Source: Pseudaquabacterium inlustre
GTDB lineage: Bacteria; Pseudomonadota; Gammaproteobacteria; Burkholderiales; Burkholderiaceae_C
DNA: 64,000 nt
Direction of reading: 5' to 3'
NCBI RefSeq assembly: GCF_038066595.1
Contig: NZ_JBBUTH010000009.1
Span: forward strand, 186,001 to 250,000
Below the pieces are notes generated by a model. That model saw only the letters and a program-made list of their open reading frames with translations. It was not told the origin of the DNA and searched no databases. A program made the position numbers and the translations under genes. Every line of letters begins with the position of its first letter. The stretch's first letter is position 1. This document shows, in pieces, positions 8,895 to 17,091 of the stretch.

Positions 8895-10055
8895 TCAGAG
8901 CCGCGCCAGGCGGGCCAGTGCGGCCTGCAGCGTCTCGTCGCGCTTGGCGTAGCAAAAGCGCACCAGCCCCTGGTTGCGGCCGTCGCCGTAGAAGGCCGAC
9001 AGTGGGATGGCCGCGACGCCGATCTCGGTGGTGAGCCAGCGGCAGAAGTCGGCCTCGTTCAGGCTGCTGATGGCGCTGTAGTCCACCACCTGGAAGTAGC
9101 TGCCCTCGCTGGGCAGCAGCTGGAAGCGCGTGCCGGCCAGCCCGGCGCGGAACAGGTCGCGCTTGTGCTGGTAGAAGGCCGGCAGATCCAGGTAGGGCTT
9201 CGGGTCGGCCATGAACCGCGCCAGGCCGTGCTGCATCGGCGTGTTGACCGTGAACACGTTGAACTGGTGCACCTTGCGGAACTCGGCCGTCAGCGGCGCG
9301 GGTGCGGCGACGGTGCCCACCTTCCAGCCGGTGACGTGGTAGGTCTTGCCGAAGCTGCTGATGACGAAGCTGCGCGCCGCCAGCTCGGGGATGCGCGCCG
9401 CACTGGCATGCGGCTCGCCGTCGTAGACCATGTGCTCGTAGACCTCGTCGCTGATCAGCAGCACGTCGGTCGGCGCCAGGATCTCGGCCAGGCGCTGCAT
9501 GTCGGCCTGGCGCCAGATGCTGGCACTGGGGTTGTGCGGCGTGTTGACGATGATGGCCCGGGTGCGCGGCGTGATGGCCGCGGCGATGGCGTCGAAATCG
9601 GGCCGGAACGTGCCGGCCTGCAAGGCCACGCGCACCACCACGCCACCGGCCAGCTCGATGTTGGGCACGTAGCTGTCGTAGTTGGGCTCCAGCACGATGA
9701 CCTCGTCGCCCGGGCCCACGATGGCCAGGATGGCGGTCAGGATGGCCTGCGTGGCGCCGGCGGTGACGGTGATCTCGCTGGCCGCGTCATAGCGGTGGCC
9801 ATACAGCGTGCTGATCTTGGCGGCCATGGCCTCGCGCAGCGGCGCCACGCCGGCCATCGGCGGGTACTGGTTCAGGCCCTCGGCCATGGCCTGCTGCACG
9901 CAGGCCAGCAGCGCGGGGTCGCAGTCGAAATCGGGGAAGCCCTGGCCCAGGTTCACCGCGCCATGCTCGGCGGCCAGCGCCGACATCACGGTGAAGATGG
10001 TGGTGCCCACGTTGGGCAGGCGGCTGGGGGGCAGGGGCGTGCGAGGGGTGCTCAT
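8895..10055 (-). CDS. PLP aminotransferase, YbdL/methionine type
   Basis: A 386-residue class I/II aminotransferase. The PLP lysine is K237 in SSFGKTYHVTGWK, the aspartate that binds the pyridine nitrogen is D203 in SDEVYE, and NTPHNPSA at 171-178 is the PLP-site Asn motif. The carboxylate-binding Arg near the end is in LVRFCYAK. The pattern fits the methionine/kynurenine aminotransferase subgroup (YbdL), which transaminates Met, Phe and related residues. It follows cysB after 23 bases, which fits a link to sulfur amino acid metabolism. Full length. Confidence 0.85.
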   Translation of the reverse strand: MSTPRTPLPPSRLPNVGTTIFTVMSALAAEHGAVNLGQGFPDFDCDPALLACVQQAMAEGLNQYPPMAGVAPLREAMAAKISTLYGHRYDAASEITVTAGATQAILTAILAIVGPGDEVIVLEPNYDSYVPNIELAGGVVVRVALQAGTFRPDFDAIAAAITPRTRAIIVNTPHNPSASIWRQADMQRLAEILAPTDVLLISDEVYEHMVYDGEPHASAARIPELAARSFVISSFGKTYHVTGWKVGTVAAPAPLTAEFRKVHQFNVFTVNTPMQHGLARFMADPKPYLDLPAFYQHKRDLFRAGLAGTRFQLLPSEGSYFQVVDYSAISSLNEADFCRWLTTEIGVAAIPLSAFYGDGRNQGLVRFCYAKRDETLQAALARLARL

Positions 10056-10078
10056 GGGTGGGGGCAGCGTGCGTCGGG

Positions 10079-11041
10079 TCAGAGTTCGTAGTTCGAGGCG
10101 GCGTCGGCGCCGCCGCGCTCGGCCATCGCCCGCTCGATCATCGGCCGGGTCAGCCGGTCGGACAGCAGGCCGGCGAAGGCGTAGACGAAGTGGCGCAGGT
10201 AGGCGCCGCGCTTGAACGCGACGCGCGAGGTGTTGGTGCCGAACAGGTGGCCGGCGCGCAGCACCACCAGGCCGGTGGCCTCGGGCGCGTCGCCGCGCAC
10301 CGCCATCTCGGCCACCACGCCCACGCCCATGCCCAGCTTCACATAGGTCTTGATGACGTCGGCGTCGATGGCCTCCAGCGCGATGTTGGGCTTGAGCCGG
10401 GCGCGGGCGAAGGCGGTGTCGATGCGCGTGCGGCCGCTGAAGGTGGGGTGGTAGGTCACCAGCGGCTCGGCGGCCAGCTGCTCCAGCGTGAGCCGTTCCA
10501 TGCCAGCCAGCTTGTGCTCGGCCGGCACCACGATCACATGCTCCCAGTCATAGCAGGGCAGCGAGACGAGGTTGGGATGGTCGGCCAGCGCCTCGGTGGC
10601 CAGGCCGATCTCGGCCACGTCGTCGATCAGCATGCGCGCCACGTCGCCCGGCGTGCCCTGGTGCATCTGCACCTGCACCTTGGGAAACTGCCGGCGCAGC
10701 TGGGCCACCGGCTCGGGCAGCACATAGCGCGCCTGCGAATGCGTGGTGGCGATCGACAGCGTGCCGGCGTCCTGCTTGCTGAACTCGTCGCCGATGCGCT
10801 TGAGGTTGGCCACCTCGCGCATGATGATCTCGATCGACTGCAGCACCAGTTGGCCGGGCTCGGTGACGCGCTTCAGGCGCTTGCCGTGGCGCGCGAAGAT
10901 GTCCACGCCCAGCTCCTCCTCCAGCTCGAGGATGGCCTTGCTGATGCCCGGCTGCGAGGTGTAGAGCGCCTTGGCCGTCTCGGTGAGGTTGAGGTTGCGG
11001 CGAACCGCCTCCTGCACGAAGCGGAACTGGTGCAGGTTCAT
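10079..11041 (-). CDS. cysB: CysB-type LysR regulator of sulfur assimilation
   Basis: A 320-residue LysR regulator with an N-terminal HTH (about 19-48, with TSQPGISKAILELEEELG) and a CysB-like effector domain containing TTHSQARYVLP, where the sulfate/acetylserine pocket lies. CysB/Cbl activates cysteine biosynthesis genes with N-acetylserine as inducer. The start ATG overlaps the stop of the chelatase gene in an ATGA, so the two are translationally coupled. A chelatase for siroheme, needed by sulfite reductase, beside CysB makes functional sense. Confidence 0.92.
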   Translation of the reverse strand: MNLHQFRFVQEAVRRNLNLTETAKALYTSQPGISKAILELEEELGVDIFARHGKRLKRVTEPGQLVLQSIEIIMREVANLKRIGDEFSKQDAGTLSIATTHSQARYVLPEPVAQLRRQFPKVQVQMHQGTPGDVARMLIDDVAEIGLATEALADHPNLVSLPCYDWEHVIVVPAEHKLAGMERLTLEQLAAEPLVTYHPTFSGRTRIDTAFARARLKPNIALEAIDADVIKTYVKLGMGVGVVAEMAVRGDAPEATGLVVLRAGHLFGTNTSRVAFKRGAYLRHFVYAFAGLLSDRLTRPMIERAMAERGGADAASNYEL

Positions 11042-11490
11042 CGCAGCGTGACCAGCGGCAGATCGGCGGCGCCCAGCGCCACGCCGGCCATGGCCTGCAC
11101 CACGGCCTCGGCCTCGCCGACGGCGCGGCGCAGATGCCACTGCACGCCGGGGTGCGCGGCCTCCAGCTGCGCCACCAGGGCCGGCAGATCCTTGCGCACA
11201 TGGCCGCCGGCCCCCAGGAACAGCGGCACGATGTCCACCTGCGTGCAGCCGGCGCCGGCCAGCCGTGCACCGGCGTCCACCAGGGTGGGCTGCATGAATT
11301 CCAGGAAGGCGAGGGCCACGCGGCTGTCCGCCTCGGGCAGGCCGGGTGCCTCGCCACGCGCCTGGCGGCAGTGCGCGGCCACGGCCTGGAACGGCCGCGC
11401 CCACAGCGGATCGCGCGCACCATGGGCGAACAGCAGCAGGCCGCGCGGAGCTTCGGCCGCCGCGGGGGAGGAAGGGGTGTCGGATGTCAT
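11038..11490 (-). CDS. Sirohydrochlorin chelatase, CbiX/SirB type
   Basis: A 150-residue single-domain chelatase of the CbiX/SirB family. Likely metal ligands are H23 in LFAHGARDP and H97 in FLGAGGHVRKD, the usual pair in this family. It would insert Fe (or Co) into sirohydrochlorin during siroheme or cobalamin synthesis. Start and stop overlap the neighbours by 4 bases on each side (lptG and cysB). No other siroheme gene is in the window. Confidence 0.85.
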   Translation of the reverse strand: MTSDTPSSPAAAEAPRGLLLFAHGARDPLWARPFQAVAAHCRQARGEAPGLPEADSRVALAFLEFMQPTLVDAGARLAGAGCTQVDIVPLFLGAGGHVRKDLPALVAQLEAAHPGVQWHLRRAVGEAEAVVQAMAGVALGAADLPLVTLR

Positions 11491-12596
11491 CGGTACCTCA
11501 CCAGCCATGCGAAGGCGGCCATCGAGATCAGCAGGTACAGCAGGCTGGGGGCCGCGGCGGCCATCCAGGGCTCCCAGTGGCGCAACAGGCCCAGGTGGCC
11601 GGCGGCGTTGTTCAGCAGCACGAAGCTGATGCCCAGCATGATGCCGCCGAAGACCTTGAAGCTCACGCCGCCCGCGCGCGCATGCAGGTAGGCGAAGGGC
11701 AGGGCCAAGGCCACCATCACCACGCAGGCCAGCGGGTACAGGGCCTTCTTCCAGAACTGGATCTCGTGGCGCTGCACCTCCTGCGACTGGTTGGCCAGGT
11801 GGCGGGTGTAGCGCCACAGGTCCAGCGTGGACATGGTCTGCACCGGCAGCAGCGCGGCCGTCACCACGGTGGCCTGCAGGCTGCTGGGCCAGTCCTGCGC
11901 GGGCAGGCTGCGCTGGCGCAGCGCCTGGCCGGCATGGGCCGCCTCGGGCGTGGGCCAGTCGGTGCGCTGCACCTGGCGCAGCTGCCAGTGGCCGTCGCGC
12001 ACGCTGGCCTCGGTGGCCTCCAGCCGGGTGCGCAGCCGGCCCTGGTCGTCGAATTCGAAGATGCGCACGCCGCGCAGCTCGCCCACGCCCGCCACGGCCT
12101 GCACGTTCACCGACACGGCGCGCGGGCCCTCGGGCCCGTCGCGGTGCTCCTTCAGCCAGGCGCCGGTGCGGCCCAGGCTCATGGTGCGGTTGCCGGCCTT
12201 GATGGCCACCGCCTCGCGCTCGGTGATCGGTGCCAGGTAGTCGCCCACGCCGAAGGTCAGCAGCGCGAACAGCACGCCAGGCACGGCCAGCAGGCGCAGT
12301 GCCCGCCCAGGCCCCAGGCCGGCGGTGCGCAGGATGGTGAACTCGGACGACTGCGCCAGCCTGGCCATGGCGTAGATGGTGCCGATCAGCACCGCGATCG
12401 GGAACAGCTCGTAGAAGTGCCCCGGCACCAGCAGCAGCGTGCGCAGCAGCGCGCGGGCCAGCGTGTAGCTGCCGCGCCCCACGTCCTCCAGCTCGTCGAC
12501 GAAATCGATGAAGAAGAACAGGCTCAGGAAGGCCAGGCCCACGAACACCACCGACCAGCCGATGTCGCGGTAGAGCAGGCGCCGCACGGTCCTCAT
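11487..12596 (-). CDS. lptG: LPS export permease LptG
   Basis: A 369-residue inner-membrane protein with N-terminal helices, a large periplasmic beta-jellyroll domain in the middle, and C-terminal helices, the usual LptG topology of six membrane helices. With LptF and the ATPase LptB it moves LPS from the inner membrane to the Lpt bridge. ATG 12596 chosen because it overlaps the lptF stop in ATGA; a longer frame to 12674 has an Arg-rich, non-membrane prefix. Length is normal for the family. Confidence 0.93.
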   Translation of the reverse strand: MRTVRRLLYRDIGWSVVFVGLAFLSLFFFIDFVDELEDVGRGSYTLARALLRTLLLVPGHFYELFPIAVLIGTIYAMARLAQSSEFTILRTAGLGPGRALRLLAVPGVLFALLTFGVGDYLAPITEREAVAIKAGNRTMSLGRTGAWLKEHRDGPEGPRAVSVNVQAVAGVGELRGVRIFEFDDQGRLRTRLEATEASVRDGHWQLRQVQRTDWPTPEAAHAGQALRQRSLPAQDWPSSLQATVVTAALLPVQTMSTLDLWRYTRHLANQSQEVQRHEIQFWKKALYPLACVVMVALALPFAYLHARAGGVSFKVFGGIMLGISFVLLNNAAGHLGLLRHWEPWMAAAAPSLLYLLISMAAFAWLVRYR

Positions 12597-13726
12597 GCGC
12601 CACCTCCTGCCGCACGGCCGGCGCGGCCCTGGCGTGCGAGCATGGCGCGCCACACGGTGGCGTGGTCGCGCCACCAGATCAGCCCCAGCGCCAGCACGAA
12701 CACCGCGCCGTGGATGCCAGCCAGCGCCACGCCCATGCCCATGCGGCCGCTGGCCACCCAGGTCTGGGTCAGGTTGATCAGGTTGAAGTAGGCCACGAAG
12801 CTCAGCAGCGCCAGCAGCAGGTTCCAGTTGGAGGCGCGGCGCGGCTGGGTGGCCGACAGGCCCACGCCCAGCAGCAGCAGGTTGGCCGCAGCCAGCAGCA
12901 GGCCGAAGCGCCAGGCCAGCTCACCCTGGTTGCGCGGCGTGGGGTTGCGCAGCAGGCCGAGCGTGCTGGTGGCCTTGGGCGGGCGCTCCTCGGCGCTGCG
13001 CGCGGCGGCATCGCTCACCGCCACGCGGTAGCGCGCAAAGCTGCTGAGCGTGCGCACGCCGCTGGCACTGTCCACCTCGTTGCGCTGGCCTTCGTCGAGC
13101 TGCAGCATGCGCTGCTCGCCCACATCCACCAGCCGGCCCTTGTGCGCGGAGGTGACCGATTCCACCGTGTCGCGCTGGGCCAGCACGAACACGTTCTGGC
13201 CCTCCACACCGGCACCGTTGCCGGCGGCCTGGCTGGCGCGGTCGATGAAGAACACGCGGCTGCCGTCGCGCGAGGTCTGGAACACGCCGGGCGTGACGCG
13301 CGACAGGTCCGAGCGCTGCTCGTAGCGGCCGCGCAGCTCGGTGCCGGCCTGGTTGCCCCAGGGCCACACGAACAGCAGCAGCAGGCCCACGGCCAGCAGC
13401 ACCGGCCAGGCCATGCGCAGCACCGGCCGCACGAAGCGGCCCAGACCCACGCCACTGGCGAACCAGATCACCATCTCGCTGTCGCGGTACATGCGCCCCA
13501 GCGTGACCACCACCGCGATGAACAGCGACAGCGACAGCATGGTGGGCAGGTGGCCCAGCGCAAAGTAGCCCAGCACCAGCACCACGTCCTCGGGCGCCAC
13601 GTTGCCGCCGGCCGCCATGCCCAGGGTGCGGATCAGCATCATCGTGATCACGATGGTCAGGATCACCACGAGGGTGGCCCCGAAACTCCTCGCCAGCTCT
13701 CGCCGCACAGTTGAATCGAATAACAT
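12593..13726 (-). CDS. lptF: LPS export permease LptF
   Basis: A 377-residue inner-membrane component of the LptB2FGC transporter. The start MLFDSTVRRELARSF leads into the first membrane helices; a periplasmic domain occupies roughly 130-260 and three helices follow. The reading frame remains open upstream to 15289, but that part is antisense to pepA and lacks membrane character. The start lies 27 bases from the divergent pepA start, so both promoters must share that short gap or lie inside the genes. First gene of a run joined by 4-base overlaps. Confidence 0.93.
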   Translation of the reverse strand: MLFDSTVRRELARSFGATLVVILTIVITMMLIRTLGMAAGGNVAPEDVVLVLGYFALGHLPTMLSLSLFIAVVVTLGRMYRDSEMVIWFASGVGLGRFVRPVLRMAWPVLLAVGLLLLFVWPWGNQAGTELRGRYEQRSDLSRVTPGVFQTSRDGSRVFFIDRASQAAGNGAGVEGQNVFVLAQRDTVESVTSAHKGRLVDVGEQRMLQLDEGQRNEVDSASGVRTLSSFARYRVAVSDAAARSAEERPPKATSTLGLLRNPTPRNQGELAWRFGLLLAAANLLLLGVGLSATQPRRASNWNLLLALLSFVAYFNLINLTQTWVASGRMGMGVALAGIHGAVFVLALGLIWWRDHATVWRAMLARQGRAGRAAGGGA

Positions 13727-13753
13727 TCTTGGCTCTTCTAACCAGAGCGAATT

Positions 13754-15220
13754 ATGGATTGCAAGACTCTCGTGAGCGCGCCCGAGGCCACAAGCCGCGT
13801 CAGCGCCGATGCCATCCTGTTGCTGGTGGTGGGCGACACCCTGCCGGCAGCGATCGATCCCACACTGGCCGAAGCCGTCCAGCAGGCCGTGACCCAGGGT
13901 GACCTGGCGCTGAAGGCCGGCAAGAGTGCCTACCTCGGCCGCGTGGCCGGGCTGAAGGCGCCGCGCGTGGCGGTGGCCGTGGCCAAGGACGGCAGCGCCA
14001 AGGCGCTGAAGTCGGCCGCGCTGGCCGGCCTGGGCCTGGTGAAGGGCCTGGGCGTGAAGCATCTGGCGGTGCAACTGGCCGCTGCCGACGCACCGCCGGC
14101 CGACACCCTGGCCGAGGTGCTGGCCGCCGCTGCGGCCGAGGTGGTGTACGTCTACCGCGCCACCAAGCCCAGTGCGCCCGCCGCACCGGCCCTGGCCAAG
14201 CTCACGCTGCTGGTGGCCGGCAAAGCCGAAGCCGCCGCCGCCGCGCAGGGCTTTGCGCGTGGCGCGGCCATCGCCGAGGGCGTGGGCCTGGCGCGCGAGC
14301 TGGCCAACCTGCCGGGCAACCACTGCACGCCCAGCGTGCTGGCCGCCCAGGCGCGCAAGCTGGGCCGCAGCCATGGCCTGAAGGTCGAGGTGCTGGACCG
14401 CAAGCACTGCGAGGCGCTGGGCATGGGCAGCTTCCTGTCGGTGGCGCAAGGCTCGGCCGAGCCGCCCAAGTTCATCGTCATGCATTACCAGGGTGCCGCC
14501 AAGACCGTGACACCGCTGGTGCTGGTGGGCAAGGGCATCACCTTCGACACCGGCGGCATCTCGCTGAAGCCCGGCGCCGAGATGGACGAGATGAAGTTCG
14601 ACATGGGCGGCGCCGCCAGCGTGCTGGGCACCATGCGCGCCATCGCCGAACTCAAGCCCAAGCTGAACTTGGTGGCCATCGTGCCGGCCACCGAGAACAT
14701 GCCGGGCGGCCGCGCGGTGAAGCCGGGCGACGTGGTCACCAGCATGAGCGGGCAGACCATCGAGATCCTCAACACCGATGCCGAAGGCCGCCTGATCCTG
14801 TGCGACGCGCTGACCTATGCCGAGCGCTTCAAGCCCGCGGCCGTGGTCGACATCGCCACGTTGACCGGCGCCTGCGTGATCGCCCTTGGCGGCGTGCGCT
14901 CGGGCCTGTTCAGCCCCGACGACGAACTGGCCGCCGCGCTGCAGGCCGCTGGCGACGCGGCACTCGATCCCTGCTGGCGCATGCCGGTGGACGACGAGTA
15001 CGACGAGGCGCTGAAGAGCAACTTCGCCGACATGGGCAATGTGGGCGGCCGCGCTGGCGGTGCCATCACCGCGGCCAAGTTCCTGCAGCGCTTCACGGCC
15101 AAGCTGCGCTGGGCGCACCTGGACATCGCCGGCACGGCCTGGAAGCAGGGCGCGGCCAAGGGCGGCACCGGCCGGCCGGTGGGCCTGCTGACGCACTGGC
15201 TGCTGTCGCAGGCCAAGTGA
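13754..15220 (+). CDS. pepA: Leucyl aminopeptidase PepA
   Basis: A 488-residue M17 cytosolic aminopeptidase. Metal and catalytic residues lie in VGKGITFDTGGISLKP (K260, D265, K272), D283, and NTDAEGRL at 340-347. It removes N-terminal Leu and other residues and in some bacteria also binds DNA. The N-terminal domain is present. lptF is divergent and holC follows after 28 bases, matching the usual pepA-holC order. Confidence 0.95.
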   Translation: MDCKTLVSAPEATSRVSADAILLLVVGDTLPAAIDPTLAEAVQQAVTQGDLALKAGKSAYLGRVAGLKAPRVAVAVAKDGSAKALKSAALAGLGLVKGLGVKHLAVQLAAADAPPADTLAEVLAAAAAEVVYVYRATKPSAPAAPALAKLTLLVAGKAEAAAAAQGFARGAAIAEGVGLARELANLPGNHCTPSVLAAQARKLGRSHGLKVEVLDRKHCEALGMGSFLSVAQGSAEPPKFIVMHYQGAAKTVTPLVLVGKGITFDTGGISLKPGAEMDEMKFDMGGAASVLGTMRAIAELKPKLNLVAIVPATENMPGGRAVKPGDVVTSMSGQTIEILNTDAEGRLILCDALTYAERFKPAAVVDIATLTGACVIALGGVRSGLFSPDDELAAALQAAGDAALDPCWRMPVDDEYDEALKSNFADMGNVGGRAGGAITAAKFLQRFTAKLRWAHLDIAGTAWKQGAAKGGTGRPVGLLTHWLLSQAK

Positions 15221-15248
15221 GCGGCGGCACAGGCGCCGCGGGACCGGC

Positions 15249-15707
15249 ATGACGCAGGCGATCGACTTCCACACCGGCGTGGCCGACAAGCTCGGCTACG
15301 CCTGCCGCCTGCTGCGCAAGGCATTGCGCGCAGGCAAGCAGGTGGTGGTCACCGGTCAGCCGGCCGAGCTGCAGCGGCTCGACCAGCTGCTGTGGACCTT
15401 CGAGCCCGGCGAGTTCATCCCCCATGCGCGGCTGCGTGCCGGCCAGGCCATCGCGCCGGTGCTGGCGCGCACACCGCTGTGGCTGGCCGACCAGGCGGCC
15501 GATGCCGGCGTGCGCGACGTGCTGGTGAACCTGGGGCCCCAGGCCTTGCCCGACACCGCGGCCTGGCCGCGCGTGATCGAGATCGTGGCCGACGGACCCG
15601 ACGAGGTGGCGGCCGGCCGCGAGCGCTGGCGCCAGTACAAGGCCGCCGGCCTGAGCCCGCGCGCCCATGCACAAACCCGCCCCGAGCCGGGCGGCCAGGC
15701 CGGCTGA
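15249..15707 (+). CDS. holC: DNA polymerase III chi subunit HolC
   Basis: A 152-residue protein of the HolC family, with characteristic segments FHTGVADKLGYACRLLRKA near the N-terminus and LWTFEPGEFIPHARL in the middle. Chi links the clamp loader (through psi) to single-strand-binding protein at the replication fork. Typical length. It follows pepA, as in many proteobacteria; valS is not next to it here. A strong stem-loop starts two bases after its stop. Confidence 0.9.
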   Translation: MTQAIDFHTGVADKLGYACRLLRKALRAGKQVVVTGQPAELQRLDQLLWTFEPGEFIPHARLRAGQAIAPVLARTPLWLADQAADAGVRDVLVNLGPQALPDTAAWPRVIEIVADGPDEVAAGRERWRQYKAAGLSPRAHAQTRPEPGGQAG

Positions 15708-15708
15708 C

Positions 15709-15883
15709 GCCTGTGCGTTCATGGGCACGCGGCTTGCGTGCACGCACAGGCTGAACGCCTGTTGACTAGGTGCAAGCCCCGATGCGGGGCGTCAGGGACG
15801 GCCTTGTCAACAGGTGTATCGTTCCGCCCGTTGAGAAAACCGCCTGTCCCGCAGGCGACCTCACCTTTCTTCCACCCGGAGGT
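15709..15883 (+). promoter_or_regulatory. Three-hairpin leader before LivK-like gene
   Basis: Three successive stem-loops. First: arms GCCTGTGCGT (15709-15718) and ACGCACAGGC (15742-15751) enclosing an inner GCACGC/GCGTGC stem. Second: CCTGTTGAC (15758-15766) and GTCAACAGG (15806-15814) enclosing GCCCC-gatgc-GGGGC. Third: CGCCTG/CAGGCG (15841-15857). Each left arm contains GCCTGT, so ACAGGC of the first can also pair with the second left arm. ACCTC (15858-15862) is complementary to part of the ribosome-binding site GGAGGT (15878-15883). The layout suggests alternative folding, which is an inference. The first hairpin could instead serve as a holC terminator, though it lacks a T-tract. Confidence 0.5.
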
Positions 15884-15890
15884 TTTTTTA

Positions 15891-17021
15891 ATGCAAGCCA
15901 AGCTCAATCTGATCGTCGCTGCGGCCGCCACCGTGCTCAGCGGCACGGCCATGGCCCAGGAAGTGGTCGTCAAGATCGGCCACGTCGGCCCGGTGTCGGG
16001 CGCACAGGCCCACTACGGCAAGGACAACGAGAACGGCGCCCGCATGGCGGTCGAGGAACTCAACGCCAAGGGCGTGACGATCGGCGGCAAGAAGGTCAAG
16101 CTGGAACTGGTGGCCGAAGACGACGCCGCCGATCCGAAGCAGGGCACGGCCGCTGCGCAGAAGCTGTGCGACGCCAAGGTCAACGGCGTGGTCGGCCACC
16201 TGAACTCGGGCACCACGATCCCGGCGTCCACGGTGTACAACCAGTGCGGCATCCCGCACATCACCCCGTCGGCCACCAACCCCAAGCTGACGCAGCAGGG
16301 CTACAAGACCACCTTCCGCCTGCTGGCCAATGACAACGCCCTGGGCGCTGGTCTGGCCCTGCACGCCGCCAACAACCTGAAGCTGAAGAAGGTCGCCATC
16401 ATCGACGACCGCACCGCCTACGGTCAGGGCGTGGCCGAGGTGTTCAAGAAGACGGCCCAGGCCCGTGGCATCCAGATCGTGGACGAGCAGTTCACGAACG
16501 ACAAGGCCACCGACTTCATGGCCATCCTGACCGCCATCAAGAGCAAGGCCCCGGACGGCGTGTTCTACGGCGGCATGGACCCGCAAGCCGGCCCGATGCT
16601 GCGCCAGATGGACCAGCTGGGTCTGAGCAACGTCAAGTTCTTCGGCGGCGACGGCATCTGCACGGCCAAGCTGGCCGAGCTGTCGGGCGGTGCCAAGGCC
16701 CTGGGCGGCGTGATCTGCGCCGAAGGCGGCGCCTCGCTGGACAAGATGCCTGGCGGCAAGGCCTGGATGGCCAAGTACGAAGCCAAGTACCCGAAGCAGT
16801 TCCAGGTCTATTCGCCCTACACCTACGACGCCGTGCACGTGCTGGTCGACGCCATGGTGCGCGCCGGCTCGGCCGACCCCAAGGTGTACACCGCCAAGCT
16901 GTTCGAGACGAACTACCAGGGCGTGACCACCAAGGTCGGCTTCGAGGCCGATGGCGAGCTGAAGAACCCCGCCATGACCCTGTACGTCTACAAGGACGGC
17001 AAGAAGGTGCCGCTGAACTGA
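15891..17021 (+). CDS. Branched-chain amino acid ABC substrate-binding protein
   Basis: A 376-residue periplasmic binding protein of the LivK/LivJ type (type I fold). It has a signal peptide ending in AMA-QEVV (about residue 22), then VKIGHVGPVSGAQAHYG and the ligand-site region LNSGTTIPASTVYNQCGIPH. ATG 15891 is chosen because GGAGGT lies 7 bases upstream and the signal peptide starts there; the frame is open to 15738 without coding character. No liv permease or ATPase genes are adjacent, so it is an orphan that must share a transporter. Flanked by a structured leader and a strong terminator, so single-gene transcription is likely. Ligand (Leu/Ile/Val or other) is uncertain. Confidence 0.9.
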   Translation: MQAKLNLIVAAAATVLSGTAMAQEVVVKIGHVGPVSGAQAHYGKDNENGARMAVEELNAKGVTIGGKKVKLELVAEDDAADPKQGTAAAQKLCDAKVNGVVGHLNSGTTIPASTVYNQCGIPHITPSATNPKLTQQGYKTTFRLLANDNALGAGLALHAANNLKLKKVAIIDDRTAYGQGVAEVFKKTAQARGIQIVDEQFTNDKATDFMAILTAIKSKAPDGVFYGGMDPQAGPMLRQMDQLGLSNVKFFGGDGICTAKLAELSGGAKALGGVICAEGGASLDKMPGGKAWMAKYEAKYPKQFQVYSPYTYDAVHVLVDAMVRAGSADPKVYTAKLFETNYQGVTTKVGFEADGELKNPAMTLYVYKDGKKVPLN

Positions 17022-17044
17022 TCATCGGTTCAAACGCACAGCAC

Positions 17045-17069
17045 AACGGCGCCCTCGGGCGCCGTTTTT
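17045..17069 (+). terminator. Intrinsic terminator after LivK-like gene
   Basis: Arms AACGGCGCCC (17045-17054) and GGGCGCCGTT (17057-17066) with a two-base centre, followed by three more Ts. It lies 23 bases after the stop and also faces the convergent glgP end. Confidence 0.9.
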
Positions 17070-17091
17070 CATGGGGCATGGCCGCCGGGCG

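Noticed and set aside
13727..15289. N-terminal extension of LptF
   Set aside because: It is antisense to pepA and lacks membrane character; LptF starts at 13726.
15770..16333. Possible leader peptide in the LivK-like leader
   Set aside because: The frame from GTG 15770 or ATG 15782 does not stop before livK but runs 180 codons out of frame into it, so it is not a leader peptide.
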